DNA from: a virus
Length of the DNA: 38,061 bases
Virus record (IMG/VR): IMGVR_UViG_3300025151_000116
Location: 1 to 38,061 of that record
Strand: one strand, 5' to 3'
Shown: positions 22,541 to 31,255 of the stretch, in pieces
Position numbering within the stretch: the first letter of the stretch is position 1
How the letters are laid out: every line of letters begins with the position of its first letter
Made by a program: the position numbers and the translations under genes
Notes under the pieces: model-generated
The model's database searches: none
The model's input: only the letters and a program-made list of their open reading frames with translations
Told to the model about the DNA's origin: nothing

Positions 22541-25500
22541 ATGAAGATTAAAAACACATTTAGTACTGGTAAAATGAATAAAGACGTTGATGAACGTCTT
22601 ATTCAAAATGGCGAGTTTATTGACGCAAACAACATACGTATTTTAAATACAGCTGGTTCTGATGCTGGCGCTATTGAAAACGAAAAAGGAAACGTCAAAC
22701 TAACCAACCTAGCTATATCTAACAACCCAGAATGTATCGGCTCTGTTGCAGATGAAGCAGAGGAAAAGATATATTGGTTTATCGTTAATGACGATGGATT
22801 TTCATACATATATGAGTATGATAGAACAAATGAGATTACATCTCAGGTTTTGGCAGACGAAAGAGTTGGTGACCAACAGGTACTAGGGTTTAGTAAAGAT
22901 TATAAAATTACTGGTGTAAATGTAGTATATAACGCATCAAAAAAATCAAAACTTTTGTTGTTTACAGATGGCCTTAACCAGCCTAGAATGATTGACATCA
23001 AGAGGTCAAAGTCATATGGACTGAATAATTTTTACGAAGATGATATTTCTTTGTATAAGAAACCTCCTTTTGAAGCTCCTTTAGTTACGCCATATAATAC
23101 AGGTTTTGCAACAGAAAATGCTGTAAAAGAAAATTTTTTCGCTTTTGCTACTAGATATAGATATTTAGATGGAGGTTATTCCGCTTGTTCTTCTTTCACT
23201 TATTTTAAATTTTCACCAAAGAAATTTGAAATAGACTATGCGTCTATGGAAAACAAAGGAATGGAGAACGTTTTTAATGGGTATAAAATAAATTACAATA
23301 GTGGAGACCACAGGGTCACAGATATTCAATTATTATTTAAATATCCAACGGAGCCAACAATATATATAATAGACAATATAAATAAAAAAGAAAGCTCCAT
23401 ATTAGACAATACCACTCAGTCGTATGATTTTGCTAATAAAAAAATATACAAAACACTTCCTCAGGATGAAGTTTTTAGGACTTTTGATGATGTTCCTTTA
23501 ACAGCAAAAGCACAGGACTTTATTAACGATAGACTTGTTTTAGGAAACACAACTAGTCAGTATGATTTAGTAGAAGAAGAGGGTTCAGATGATTTAATTA
23601 AAATAAATTATACTGTTTCTTTAGAATCAAAGTCACAAGAAGGAGATGTTGTTGAGGGCTCTAGGACTTCTAATAACACTAAGATAACTTTTGATTTTGA
23701 TGGGTATGAGTTAAACGAAGGATTTACTATATCTGTGTTTTTACAATTAGAGTCTGATGAAGCAGGTACGGCGCCTAATGAGTATTTTGGTGGAGAAGGA
23801 GATGTTCAAGGTGCATTTGTTTTATCTCAAGATTATACATCTTTTGATGATATAACTGAGTCTAATGAGTTTACAGACTTCCTGACATCTCTTAGTGGTT
23901 CTTTTGCAGCAGTAGTAAATACAACTCCTCCAGATGATGTTACTGATACAGAATATGGTGACTTTGTTTTGGATTCTAACACAGAAACATCTTTTACCCT
24001 TATAGCACCTATACTAACACATACAGTAGATAATACTCCAGCTATTCCCGATGATGATGATTTCACAGATATAGATGAGCCATATAAATTTAAAACAGAC
24101 AACGTTGCAACTATAAGGGATGATTCTAGTAATGTTTCTTTAAAATCTCTAAGAAGTTATGAAGTCGGCCTTGTTTATTTAGACTCTTATGGAAGATATT
24201 CTAGTGTTTTGCTTCCAAAAGAATCTTTAGGCGAGGCTTCTAGTGAGGTTTTTGTTCCTATACAAAACAGTATAGATATAAATAAACTTAAAGTATCTAT
24301 ATCTAATCCTCCTCCTTTTTGGGCTAATAGGTATAAGTATTTTGTAAAAGTAAACAAAACACCTCATTTTACTTTGTATTCAACAATTTTTTATGAAGAT
24401 GACCTATATAGATGGGTTTTACTTCAGGGTGCAAATCTAGGAAAAATAGAGGCTGGTACGATTTTAATTGTAAAATCAGATGATGATGGACCATTGGACC
24501 AAGAAGTAAAATGTAAAGTTCTTGAGGTTACGACTAAAAATGCAGCTGACGAGCCACAAGGAGAAAAAGGATGGATACCAGGTAATGATATACTTGAGAA
24601 GTCAGGTACTTATATGAAAATAAGGCCATTTAATTTCAACATGGACTTCAATCCTAATAATTTTTTAAATTACCATAAAAGAAGTAAAAAAAGCAGGACC
24701 AGCAGCGGCTATAACAACCATTTTCTTCCACATTACCAACTTCCAGGTTTTGGAGGTATTTTCGGTTATGGACAATTTGACAAAGGAGTTTTGCAGATAT
24801 TAGATGAAGAAAGTGATACATATATTAATCAAGACTTAAACACTGGTTCAAAAATAAAATTAGACTTTAAGTACGAAGAAATAGATGATAATTTTAATTG
24901 GAACGGAGAATTTACTGTAAACGGAAACTACACTTGTTCAGCTAATTCACCAACAAGCCAAAATACATTTGTTCAGTGGATGGAAAACGAAACTCCGTTT
25001 CCTAGTGAGGAGCTCTCTTACAGGGGAGACGCGACAGCCGTTCGTTTTAGAATAGAATCTTTTCAGCAAAATCCTAGTGATGAATTTGTATTGACTTTTT
25101 ATAAAGCAGATGCAACAAGAGATTTAACTTTGTTGAACGTTACAACAACAGAAAGAACAAGTGGATTGGAAAGGTCATATCTGACATCTACTATAGATAT
25201 AACTCTTACTAACGGGGTTTTGATATTCGAAACAGAACCAACAGAAATAGATGATGAGGTTTATTATGAAACAGAAGAAACTTTTTTAATAGAAAACGGT
25301 TTACACAAAGGAAATGAACAAGACCAAACAGCTACAGACCCCGCTATCTCTATACTTGGGTTTGGAAACTGTTTTAGTTTTGGAAATGGAGCTGAATCAA
25401 TAAGAGTTAAAGATGATAGATTTAAACCTCTTTTTGACATAAAATCTAGACCGAACATCGCTATTGTAGAAGGTTATGAAAGAAAAAAAGACACAAACAA

Positions 25501-27823
25501 AATAATTTATAGCGGTTCTTTTAATGAAAACACAGGGTACAACACTTTGAATGAATTTAACTCTAGTAGGGGTATTACCAAGTACATGGACATGAAATAT
25601 GGTTCTGTGCAAAAATTATTTGCTAGAGAATCTGATTTAATTGTTTTTCAAGAAGATAGGGTTTCTAAAGTATTGTATGGAAAAAATATTTTAAACAGCC
25701 CTGATGGAAGTGGTAGTATATCTCAGATAGAAAAAGTTTTAGGTCAAGATGTTCCTTTTTCTGGGGAATATGGTATATCTACAGACCCTGAGTCTTTTGC
25801 CTTTTACGAGGGAAGAATGTACTTTGCAGATGCTAATAGAGGTGCGGTCTTAAGACTTGGAGCAGACGGAATAACACCAATATCTTATGCAGGAATGAAA
25901 GCTTTCTTTAAGAGAGAGTTATATAACAACAAAGGTAACTGGAATATAGGAGGATTTGACCCTAAATTCCATCAGTATGTACTTACTATAGGCAGCGAAC
26001 AAAAACCTGCAGACCCATTAGAATTAGATTGTGCTTCTAATTTTGTTAGAACAATTACCTCAGCATTTAATTATGATTTAAATCTTGGTTCTTTTCCAGG
26101 AACAGCTACAATAGCATATACAACATCTAGTTCTATAGATATTGTCATAGTTTATAATGGTAATACATATACAAACAGCGGATTAACAGGAACAGGTAGC
26201 GTGACTTTCCCTGTAACCTCAACAGACCTTGAAACTACAAATATTGCTGATGTTACTATAACACCTGCATCTTCTGCTCAAGTAACAATAACACACACTT
26301 GTCCAGAGCCAGAAACACTTGAAATTATATTAGTTGTTGTAAATGACGAGGGAGAAGCTAATGAAACTATCATCAACAGATATAAGCATGATGGTGCTAA
26401 TGGAAATATTTATAATTCTGATTTAGATGTTTTTGATGCTGACGAACTAACTAGATATGAGGTTATATCTGGTTTTATGGGAACTGATATTATTCCAGAT
26501 AACGGGGATACTGTAACACTTTCTTCTCTGAAGCAAACTGGAGTTCATACAGGTGACTTCAATGACTGTAATAGTTTGGGTTATTTAGTTTCTGCTGCAA
26601 GCGGACTAACTGTTCAAAATATTATAGACCAAGCTACCTATCCATCAGTTACAGGACAAACACTATCTAATGGTGATGAAGAAAATACTGTTTCATTTAC
26701 TTTTAATAGAAGTAATACAAGTCAAAAGCTATACTTAGTATGGAATTATATAGATACATTGCCTGTTTTAGTTGATGACTCTGTAACAGGAATTACTAAT
26801 GGTGGAAGTAGTACAATCAATGTTATTGCTAACGACACAATTCCTTCACCATACACTATTACAATAGGAACGCAGCCAACTAACGGAACTGCTGTTGTTA
26901 ATGCTGATAACACCATCACATATACTCACACAGCAGAGGCTGGCTTAGATGATAGTTTTACATATATTGTAGATAGAGGGGGAACATGTACCGCAGAGGC
27001 AACAGTAACTACGCAAGCACTAGCTATTAGTGTTGATACATATATTTACATATATTTTGATGCTTCAGGCTCCATGAATACTACTCTTTCAGAACTTCAA
27101 ACTTTGCGTACTGGAGGTTTAAAATCAACGCTTCAAGATTTATATGCAACAGGAGGTACAGAGTCAAGTGGTAATACAGACCCAGCAACCAATGGTAGTG
27201 ATGAGTATGATAATAAGGTTTCTATTGTTTATAATCCAACTCCCACAGGAAGTTGGTCAAATGAACGTACCCTTGCTGCTCTTTCTGATAACGATGTTAA
27301 TGATTTCTTAGCTACAAGCACACACAATGCATTTCCCACAGACGCATCTAATGTTATAGTAATGGTTTTCCAAGATGAATCTTCTCCATATAACGCTGAA
27401 GGTTCAGGGACTACTGCTCCAACACCCACAACCGATTACAACACAGACATTGCCGATTTAAGGTCAAGAGTTAGCTCTCTAAACAGCACAAACTCTGGTT
27501 TTTATAGAGGGGTTGTGTTTAATGTTACTGGATATGCACAATTTGGCGCTTTTTTACAGGCTGTAGAAAACGGCACAGGAAGTTATAGTGGTACATCTGG
27601 GTTGAGCGATTTAATGGGAGGTACTAATCCAACATTCTCATTTGCTTATAGTGTTGAAGAGAGTGATAATAACGATGCAAATGCACCATTTAAACCAGGC
27701 TCCACAACTGACAGGTTTGACCAATGGCAATATTATTACCTATGGCATATAACAAATGAACTTAATTTTCTAGGTTTCACTCCAGATGGTGTAACTTGGC
27801 CAGTAATAGAAGACGACGATTAA
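22541..27823 (+). CDS. Large muzzle-like tail protein with cadherin-like and VWA-like domains, 1760 aa
   Basis: Residues 1-60 (FSTGKMNKDVDERLIQNGEF, then IDANNIRI, GAIENEKGN) match the start of tail-stabilisation or muzzle proteins of short-tailed phages, the beta-rich tail tip below the rings. The body to about residue 1150 fits that role (FARESDLIVFQEDRVSKVLY). After it come added domains: a beta-sandwich region, a cadherin/VCBS-like domain at about 1408-1490 (VDDSVTGI, NVIANDT, DDSFTYIVDRGG) and a C-terminal von Willebrand A-like domain from about 1497. The latter opens with YIYIYFDASGSMNTTLSEL, which contains the metal-site motif D-x-S-x-S (Asp1507, Ser1509, Ser1511), followed by NVIVMVFQDESSPYN. 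The added part may bind host surface ligands in a metal-dependent way. The next gene starts 1 nt after the stop. Confidence 0.8.
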   Translation: MKIKNTFSTGKMNKDVDERLIQNGEFIDANNIRILNTAGSDAGAIENEKGNVKLTNLAISNNPECIGSVADEAEEKIYWFIVNDDGFSYIYEYDRTNEITSQVLADERVGDQQVLGFSKDYKITGVNVVYNASKKSKLLLFTDGLNQPRMIDIKRSKSYGLNNFYEDDISLYKKPPFEAPLVTPYNTGFATENAVKENFFAFATRYRYLDGGYSACSSFTYFKFSPKKFEIDYASMENKGMENVFNGYKINYNSGDHRVTDIQLLFKYPTEPTIYIIDNINKKESSILDNTTQSYDFANKKIYKTLPQDEVFRTFDDVPLTAKAQDFINDRLVLGNTTSQYDLVEEEGSDDLIKINYTVSLESKSQEGDVVEGSRTSNNTKITFDFDGYELNEGFTISVFLQLESDEAGTAPNEYFGGEGDVQGAFVLSQDYTSFDDITESNEFTDFLTSLSGSFAAVVNTTPPDDVTDTEYGDFVLDSNTETSFTLIAPILTHTVDNTPAIPDDDDFTDIDEPYKFKTDNVATIRDDSSNVSLKSLRSYEVGLVYLDSYGRYSSVLLPKESLGEASSEVFVPIQNSIDINKLKVSISNPPPFWANRYKYFVKVNKTPHFTLYSTIFYEDDLYRWVLLQGANLGKIEAGTILIVKSDDDGPLDQEVKCKVLEVTTKNAADEPQGEKGWIPGNDILEKSGTYMKIRPFNFNMDFNPNNFLNYHKRSKKSRTSSGYNNHFLPHYQLPGFGGIFGYGQFDKGVLQILDEESDTYINQDLNTGSKIKLDFKYEEIDDNFNWNGEFTVNGNYTCSANSPTSQNTFVQWMENETPFPSEELSYRGDATAVRFRIESFQQNPSDEFVLTFYKADATRDLTLLNVTTTERTSGLERSYLTSTIDITLTNGVLIFETEPTEIDDEVYYETEETFLIENGLHKGNEQDQTATDPAISILGFGNCFSFGNGAESIRVKDDRFKPLFDIKSRPNIAIVEGYERKKDTNKIIYSGSFNENTGYNTLNEFNSSRGITKYMDMKYGSVQKLFARESDLIVFQEDRVSKVLYGKNILNSPDGSGSISQIEKVLGQDVPFSGEYGISTDPESFAFYEGRMYFADANRGAVLRLGADGITPISYAGMKAFFKRELYNNKGNWNIGGFDPKFHQYVLTIGSEQKPADPLELDCASNFVRTITSAFNYDLNLGSFPGTATIAYTTSSSIDIVIVYNGNTYTNSGLTGTGSVTFPVTSTDLETTNIADVTITPASSAQVTITHTCPEPETLEIILVVVNDEGEANETIINRYKHDGANGNIYNSDLDVFDADELTRYEVISGFMGTDIIPDNGDTVTLSSLKQTGVHTGDFNDCNSLGYLVSAASGLTVQNIIDQATYPSVTGQTLSNGDEENTVSFTFNRSNTSQKLYLVWNYIDTLPVLVDDSVTGITNGGSSTINVIANDTIPSPYTITIGTQPTNGTAVVNADNTITYTHTAEAGLDDSFTYIVDRGGTCTAEATVTTQALAISVDTYIYIYFDASGSMNTTLSELQTLRTGGLKSTLQDLYATGGTESSGNTDPATNGSDEYDNKVSIVYNPTPTGSWSNERTLAALSDNDVNDFLATSTHNAFPTDASNVIVMVFQDESSPYNAEGSGTTAPTPTTDYNTDIADLRSRVSSLNSTNSGFYRGVVFNVTGYAQFGAFLQAVENGTGSYSGTSGLSDLMGGTNPTFSFAYSVEESDNNDANAPFKPGSTTDRFDQWQYYYLWHITNELNFLGFTPDGVTWPVIEDDD

Positions 27824-27824
27824 T

Positions 27825-28586
27825 ATGGGACTAACATCAAACACAAGGACGATTACATGGGATGAGGTTTACAATGCGTGGACTTCATTCCATTCGTATG
27901 TCCCAGAGTGGACAGAACGACTAGGAACAAACTTTTACACGTTCAAGAATGGAGAGTTGTATATTCACGATGAAAACAGCTCTAGAACAAACTTCTACGG
28001 AACGACATATGGTTGCTCTGTAACGTTTTCTGCTAATCAAAACCCATCAGACATCAAGTTATTCAAAACTATTGGCCTTGAGAGCAATACAAGCTCTTGG
28101 GACGCTACAATAAATTCTGAAATGGAAGCTGGTAGAATAAACAATAAGTTTGAAGATAAAGAGGGAATTAGATATGGATATATAAGAAGAAACTCTGGTA
28201 ATGAGCTAGATTTCAATAAACTATCCATTTTAGGTATAGGAGAGCTACAGGCCATTCCTGGAGCTAATGAATATGAATTTTCAACTGACATTCCTAATCA
28301 AGTATCTGCAAACGCAGGTGATGGTGTCGGTGGGGATAAATTATTTTTTAACGATGGAAGCACAAAAGAAATAGGTGTTATTGACTCTTTTAGTGGAGGC
28401 ACTATAACTACTGTTTCTTCTATAAACACTCCATCTGTAAACGATTTCTGCTTTGTAGTTAAAAACTCAGAGTCAGAATCATATGGACTGCGTGGATATC
28501 ATGCAAAAATAAAACTTTACAATAATTCAACAAGCTTTGTAGAACTCTATGGTGCGAACTCTGAGGTCTTTAAGAGCTACATGTAA
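27825..28586 (+). CDS. Muzzle-associated tail protein, 253 aa
   Basis: The N-terminus contains TITWDEVYNAWTSFHSYVPE and NFYTFKNGELYIHDENS, followed by FYGTTYGCSVTFSANQNPSD and IKLFKTIGLES. From memory this block is the C-terminal part of the large tail-tip protein in many related phages; here it is a separate gene. The remainder is beta-rich (KLFFNDGSTKEIGVID, then RGYHAKIKLYNNSTSFVELY). It probably completes the muzzle or the tail tip together with the 1760-residue protein just upstream, whose stop is one base away. No enzymatic or membrane features are visible. Confidence 0.72.
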   Translation: MGLTSNTRTITWDEVYNAWTSFHSYVPEWTERLGTNFYTFKNGELYIHDENSSRTNFYGTTYGCSVTFSANQNPSDIKLFKTIGLESNTSSWDATINSEMEAGRINNKFEDKEGIRYGYIRRNSGNELDFNKLSILGIGELQAIPGANEYEFSTDIPNQVSANAGDGVGGDKLFFNDGSTKEIGVIDSFSGGTITTVSSINTPSVNDFCFVVKNSESESYGLRGYHAKIKLYNNSTSFVELYGANSEVFKSYM

Positions 28587-28600
28587 TTTTTGTATATTTG
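28569..28600 (+). promoter_or_regulatory. Bacteroidetes-type promoter before the internal-protein genes
   Basis: TATATTTG at 28593-28600 matches TANNTTTG, with TTTA (28569-28572) 20 nt upstream as a weak -33 element. It lies 15 nt before the ATG at 28616, and most of it falls in the end of the preceding gene. Confidence 0.55.
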
Positions 28601-28615
28601 TAAAAACTAATTAAT

Positions 28616-29209
28616 ATGGCTATATTAAGTGCAATTGGAATGGGTATTGGAGCTATTGGCTCTGGTGTTCAGTTTTTTCAAGGAGCAAAAATGAAAAGAG
28701 AGGCTGAGGCTAAATTATCTCAATTCCGCCATCAAGAGCTAACAAATTTAGCTGAAAACTTAAAACCATCTTTAGAGGCGGAAAGACAAATGCAAGTTGC
28801 GGCTTCAAAACAAAGAGCTGCTGTTGTGGATGTTTCACAAGGCATGGACGCTGCTCAAGCGATGGGTATGATGGCTATGGGACTAGGTCAGACTCAAGAT
28901 ATGGAAATGAAAGCATTTTCAAGTATGATGGAAAAAGAGTATGAGGCCGACAAGATTAGAGTTCAAGAAGAACAGAACATGAGAGCTATGATTGAGAAGA
29001 GAAAAATGGAAGAACTTCAATCTCTTAAGGCTCAAAAAATGGCTGGAATGCAGATGCAATCTAGCGCAATAAAAGATTTAGGAAGTATGGCTTTAGGAGC
29101 TGGAATGGCTTCTGATAAATTAGCTGCTTCTCAAGGGAAAAGTACAAGTTTATTTGGAGCGGCTGGTAAGACAGCATCCTTTAATCCAGTAACTGGCGAA
29201 AAATACTAA
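28616..29209 (+). CDS. Small internal virion protein (T7 gp14-like by position), 197 aa
   Basis: The N-terminus (MAILSAIGMGIGAIGSGVQF) is Gly/Ala/Ile-rich and could insert in or span a membrane. The rest is a long Met/Gln/Glu/Lys-rich helix (AEAKLSQFRHQELTNLAENL, then MRAMIEKRKMEELQSLKAQK), and the end is small and polar. T7 gp14, the smallest ejected core protein, is also about 196 residues, with a hydrophobic N-terminal region and helical remainder, and lies upstream of two progressively larger ejected proteins, exactly as here. No sequence homology is claimed. The probable role is forming an outer-membrane pore or internal core during DNA injection. It is first after a promoter-like box. 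Confidence 0.6.
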   Translation: MAILSAIGMGIGAIGSGVQFFQGAKMKREAEAKLSQFRHQELTNLAENLKPSLEAERQMQVAASKQRAAVVDVSQGMDAAQAMGMMAMGLGQTQDMEMKAFSSMMEKEYEADKIRVQEEQNMRAMIEKRKMEELQSLKAQKMAGMQMQSSAIKDLGSMALGAGMASDKLAASQGKSTSLFGAAGKTASFNPVTGEKY

Positions 29210-29215
29210 TAAGAT

Positions 29216-31255
29216 ATGTCATACGCAGGAGGAACTGTAACACAACCAATACTAGGAGGGTTTGGAGATTTAGCAAATATGCTTCTTCAAGGCTCTTCTG
29301 AAATAGCTCAGATAAACTTAGAGATAGGAAAAAGAAGAGATAAGCAAGCGGCTGACTTAGCTCAGAGAATATCTCAAATTACTTCTACTGGTATTACCAC
29401 ACATGATAAGCTTATTCAATCAGGAGCAAGAGATGCTGTTAATGAGCTGTATAAAGCTTTTGAAGCTAATAAGAGAGGAGAAATATCTTTGAGCGAAGTG
29501 TCTGCTCGTTATTCTCAATTAGACTCTGAGATAGGAATTATGGCTAATATGGCTAAGTTGCAAGATGAAAACATAAAAAATGTAACTAAAGGTATTGAAG
29601 ATGAATCATTTGATTCAATATCTTTTGATTTTCAGAATAGTTTGTGGTACAACGACCCTAACTTAAGAAATGATATTTATCTTACTCCAGCTGTAGACTC
29701 CGAAGGGAATGTCAAGAAAAATCCAGACGGAAGCACTATGATGGTCAGAAGACCAGCTGTAGAAGGGCTTCAGTATAAAAGGGGTGATGATGGAATTCAG
29801 TATGTTGTAAAATACAAAGAAGTTCCTAAAAGAAATGAAAATGGCGATGTAATGTATGACGCAAATGGCGCACCTTTAACCACAAACAAGACGTTTATGC
29901 TGCCTTTGACAGAATACTTAAATCCAGCACTTAAAAAAGTAGACAGATACGACCTTGTAGATGACGTAAAAGGATTTCAGTCTATTACAGGTAAACAATT
30001 TTCTTATGTAGATAAAAACACTGGAGAGATTACAGAAATGCCTTATAGTCAGCTGGGTCAAACTGCTAACGGCACTATAATTCAAGGATACACTATAGCT
30101 CCACAAAATTTTCCTAGTATGATTAGGAAAGTAGAAAGCTATATAGGGACTCCAAAAGATGATGAAGTTATATCTATACTTCATAGTTATATGGGTGCAA
30201 GAGCTGATTGGCAACCAGATTACGGATTACCAAGAAGTTCAGATGAGGTTAATAATGATAATATGATGGAAATTATGGTTAACAATGAGTTGACTATCAT
30301 TCCAAAATACTATGATATGAATGGCGACCCTCTACAGTTCACATCAGACCCTCTAGACCTTCAAACAGATGGTTCAGGAAAAATAATTATTACTGATGAG
30401 CAAAGAGAATTGGCAAAGGCGTTCAAAAGAGACCAAATATTAACTTCTTTCAACGTTGATTATAAAGATTTTAAAGAATATATAGACGGTAAAAAGACAA
30501 CAACAAAAATTCCTCCAAATTTTTCTTATAATCAAGCAGTTTACTCAAAATCGACGCCAACTGGAATGAACAATACAAACGCACTTGACTCTGATTATTT
30601 AAGCAATAGACTTAGTATAGCTATGATAGGTAGAGATGAGTTTAGTTCTGGTGTTTCAGCGTCGGCTAACGATACAAGAGATGCTATCGCCACACATAAT
30701 AATGGACAGATAGTATCACCAACTGCATTAGCAGGTGCAACAGGTCAAGTTAAAAATCTTTACAAAAGAAGAAACGATATTTTGGGAGGATTCTCTTTGG
30801 TTTATGCATCCACTCCTAGCAAGTCATCAGATGATATTAGGACAAAAATAATGCAAGATTTAAAAGGAACTACCGCTTCAGGTGGGGTTTTAAAATCTGT
30901 TCAAAACATATTGTTTATGGAGGAGGGTATTGTTGATGGTAAAAGAGCAGCGCCTCAAGTATTAATTGAGGGCACTATAGATTTAGCCACGACAGGAACT
31001 TCTGTAACAGACCCAACTGGACAAGGAACTGGCTCTATGGCTCAAAAACAATCTATTACAGTAAATGATTTTTATGTTGTTGATACAACAGAATTACCTA
31101 GTTTATATAATAAATTATGGACACAAGGAAAAGGGCCAAAATCATTTAAAACAATATTGAGTAATGCAGGGTATGATATAGATGCTAATTTTAATGGAGC
31201 TAAAAATCAATGGCTTTCTGCATTCGAGTATTACACTGACCAAATGAATAACTAA
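29216..31255 (+). CDS. Putative internal virion protein (T7 gp15-like by position), 679 aa
   Basis: The protein starts MSYAGGTVTQPILGGFGDLA and is helical at first (GKRRDKQAADLAQRISQITS), then carries mixed alpha/beta segments such as YDLVDDVKGFQSITGKQFSY and NEDGNV-like loop sequence. Its length is near T7 gp15 (747 residues). It sits between a short hydrophobic-start protein and a giant protein, the layout of an ejected internal-protein set. No protease, lysozyme or membrane motif is visible. The stop shares a base with the next ATG (TAATG), so it is translated together with the 2167-residue protein. The assignment is by position and size. Confidence 0.55.
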   Translation: MSYAGGTVTQPILGGFGDLANMLLQGSSEIAQINLEIGKRRDKQAADLAQRISQITSTGITTHDKLIQSGARDAVNELYKAFEANKRGEISLSEVSARYSQLDSEIGIMANMAKLQDENIKNVTKGIEDESFDSISFDFQNSLWYNDPNLRNDIYLTPAVDSEGNVKKNPDGSTMMVRRPAVEGLQYKRGDDGIQYVVKYKEVPKRNENGDVMYDANGAPLTTNKTFMLPLTEYLNPALKKVDRYDLVDDVKGFQSITGKQFSYVDKNTGEITEMPYSQLGQTANGTIIQGYTIAPQNFPSMIRKVESYIGTPKDDEVISILHSYMGARADWQPDYGLPRSSDEVNNDNMMEIMVNNELTIIPKYYDMNGDPLQFTSDPLDLQTDGSGKIIITDEQRELAKAFKRDQILTSFNVDYKDFKEYIDGKKTTTKIPPNFSYNQAVYSKSTPTGMNNTNALDSDYLSNRLSIAMIGRDEFSSGVSASANDTRDAIATHNNGQIVSPTALAGATGQVKNLYKRRNDILGGFSLVYASTPSKSSDDIRTKIMQDLKGTTASGGVLKSVQNILFMEEGIVDGKRAAPQVLIEGTIDLATTGTSVTDPTGQGTGSMAQKQSITVNDFYVVDTTELPSLYNKLWTQGKGPKSFKTILSNAGYDIDANFNGAKNQWLSAFEYYTDQMNN

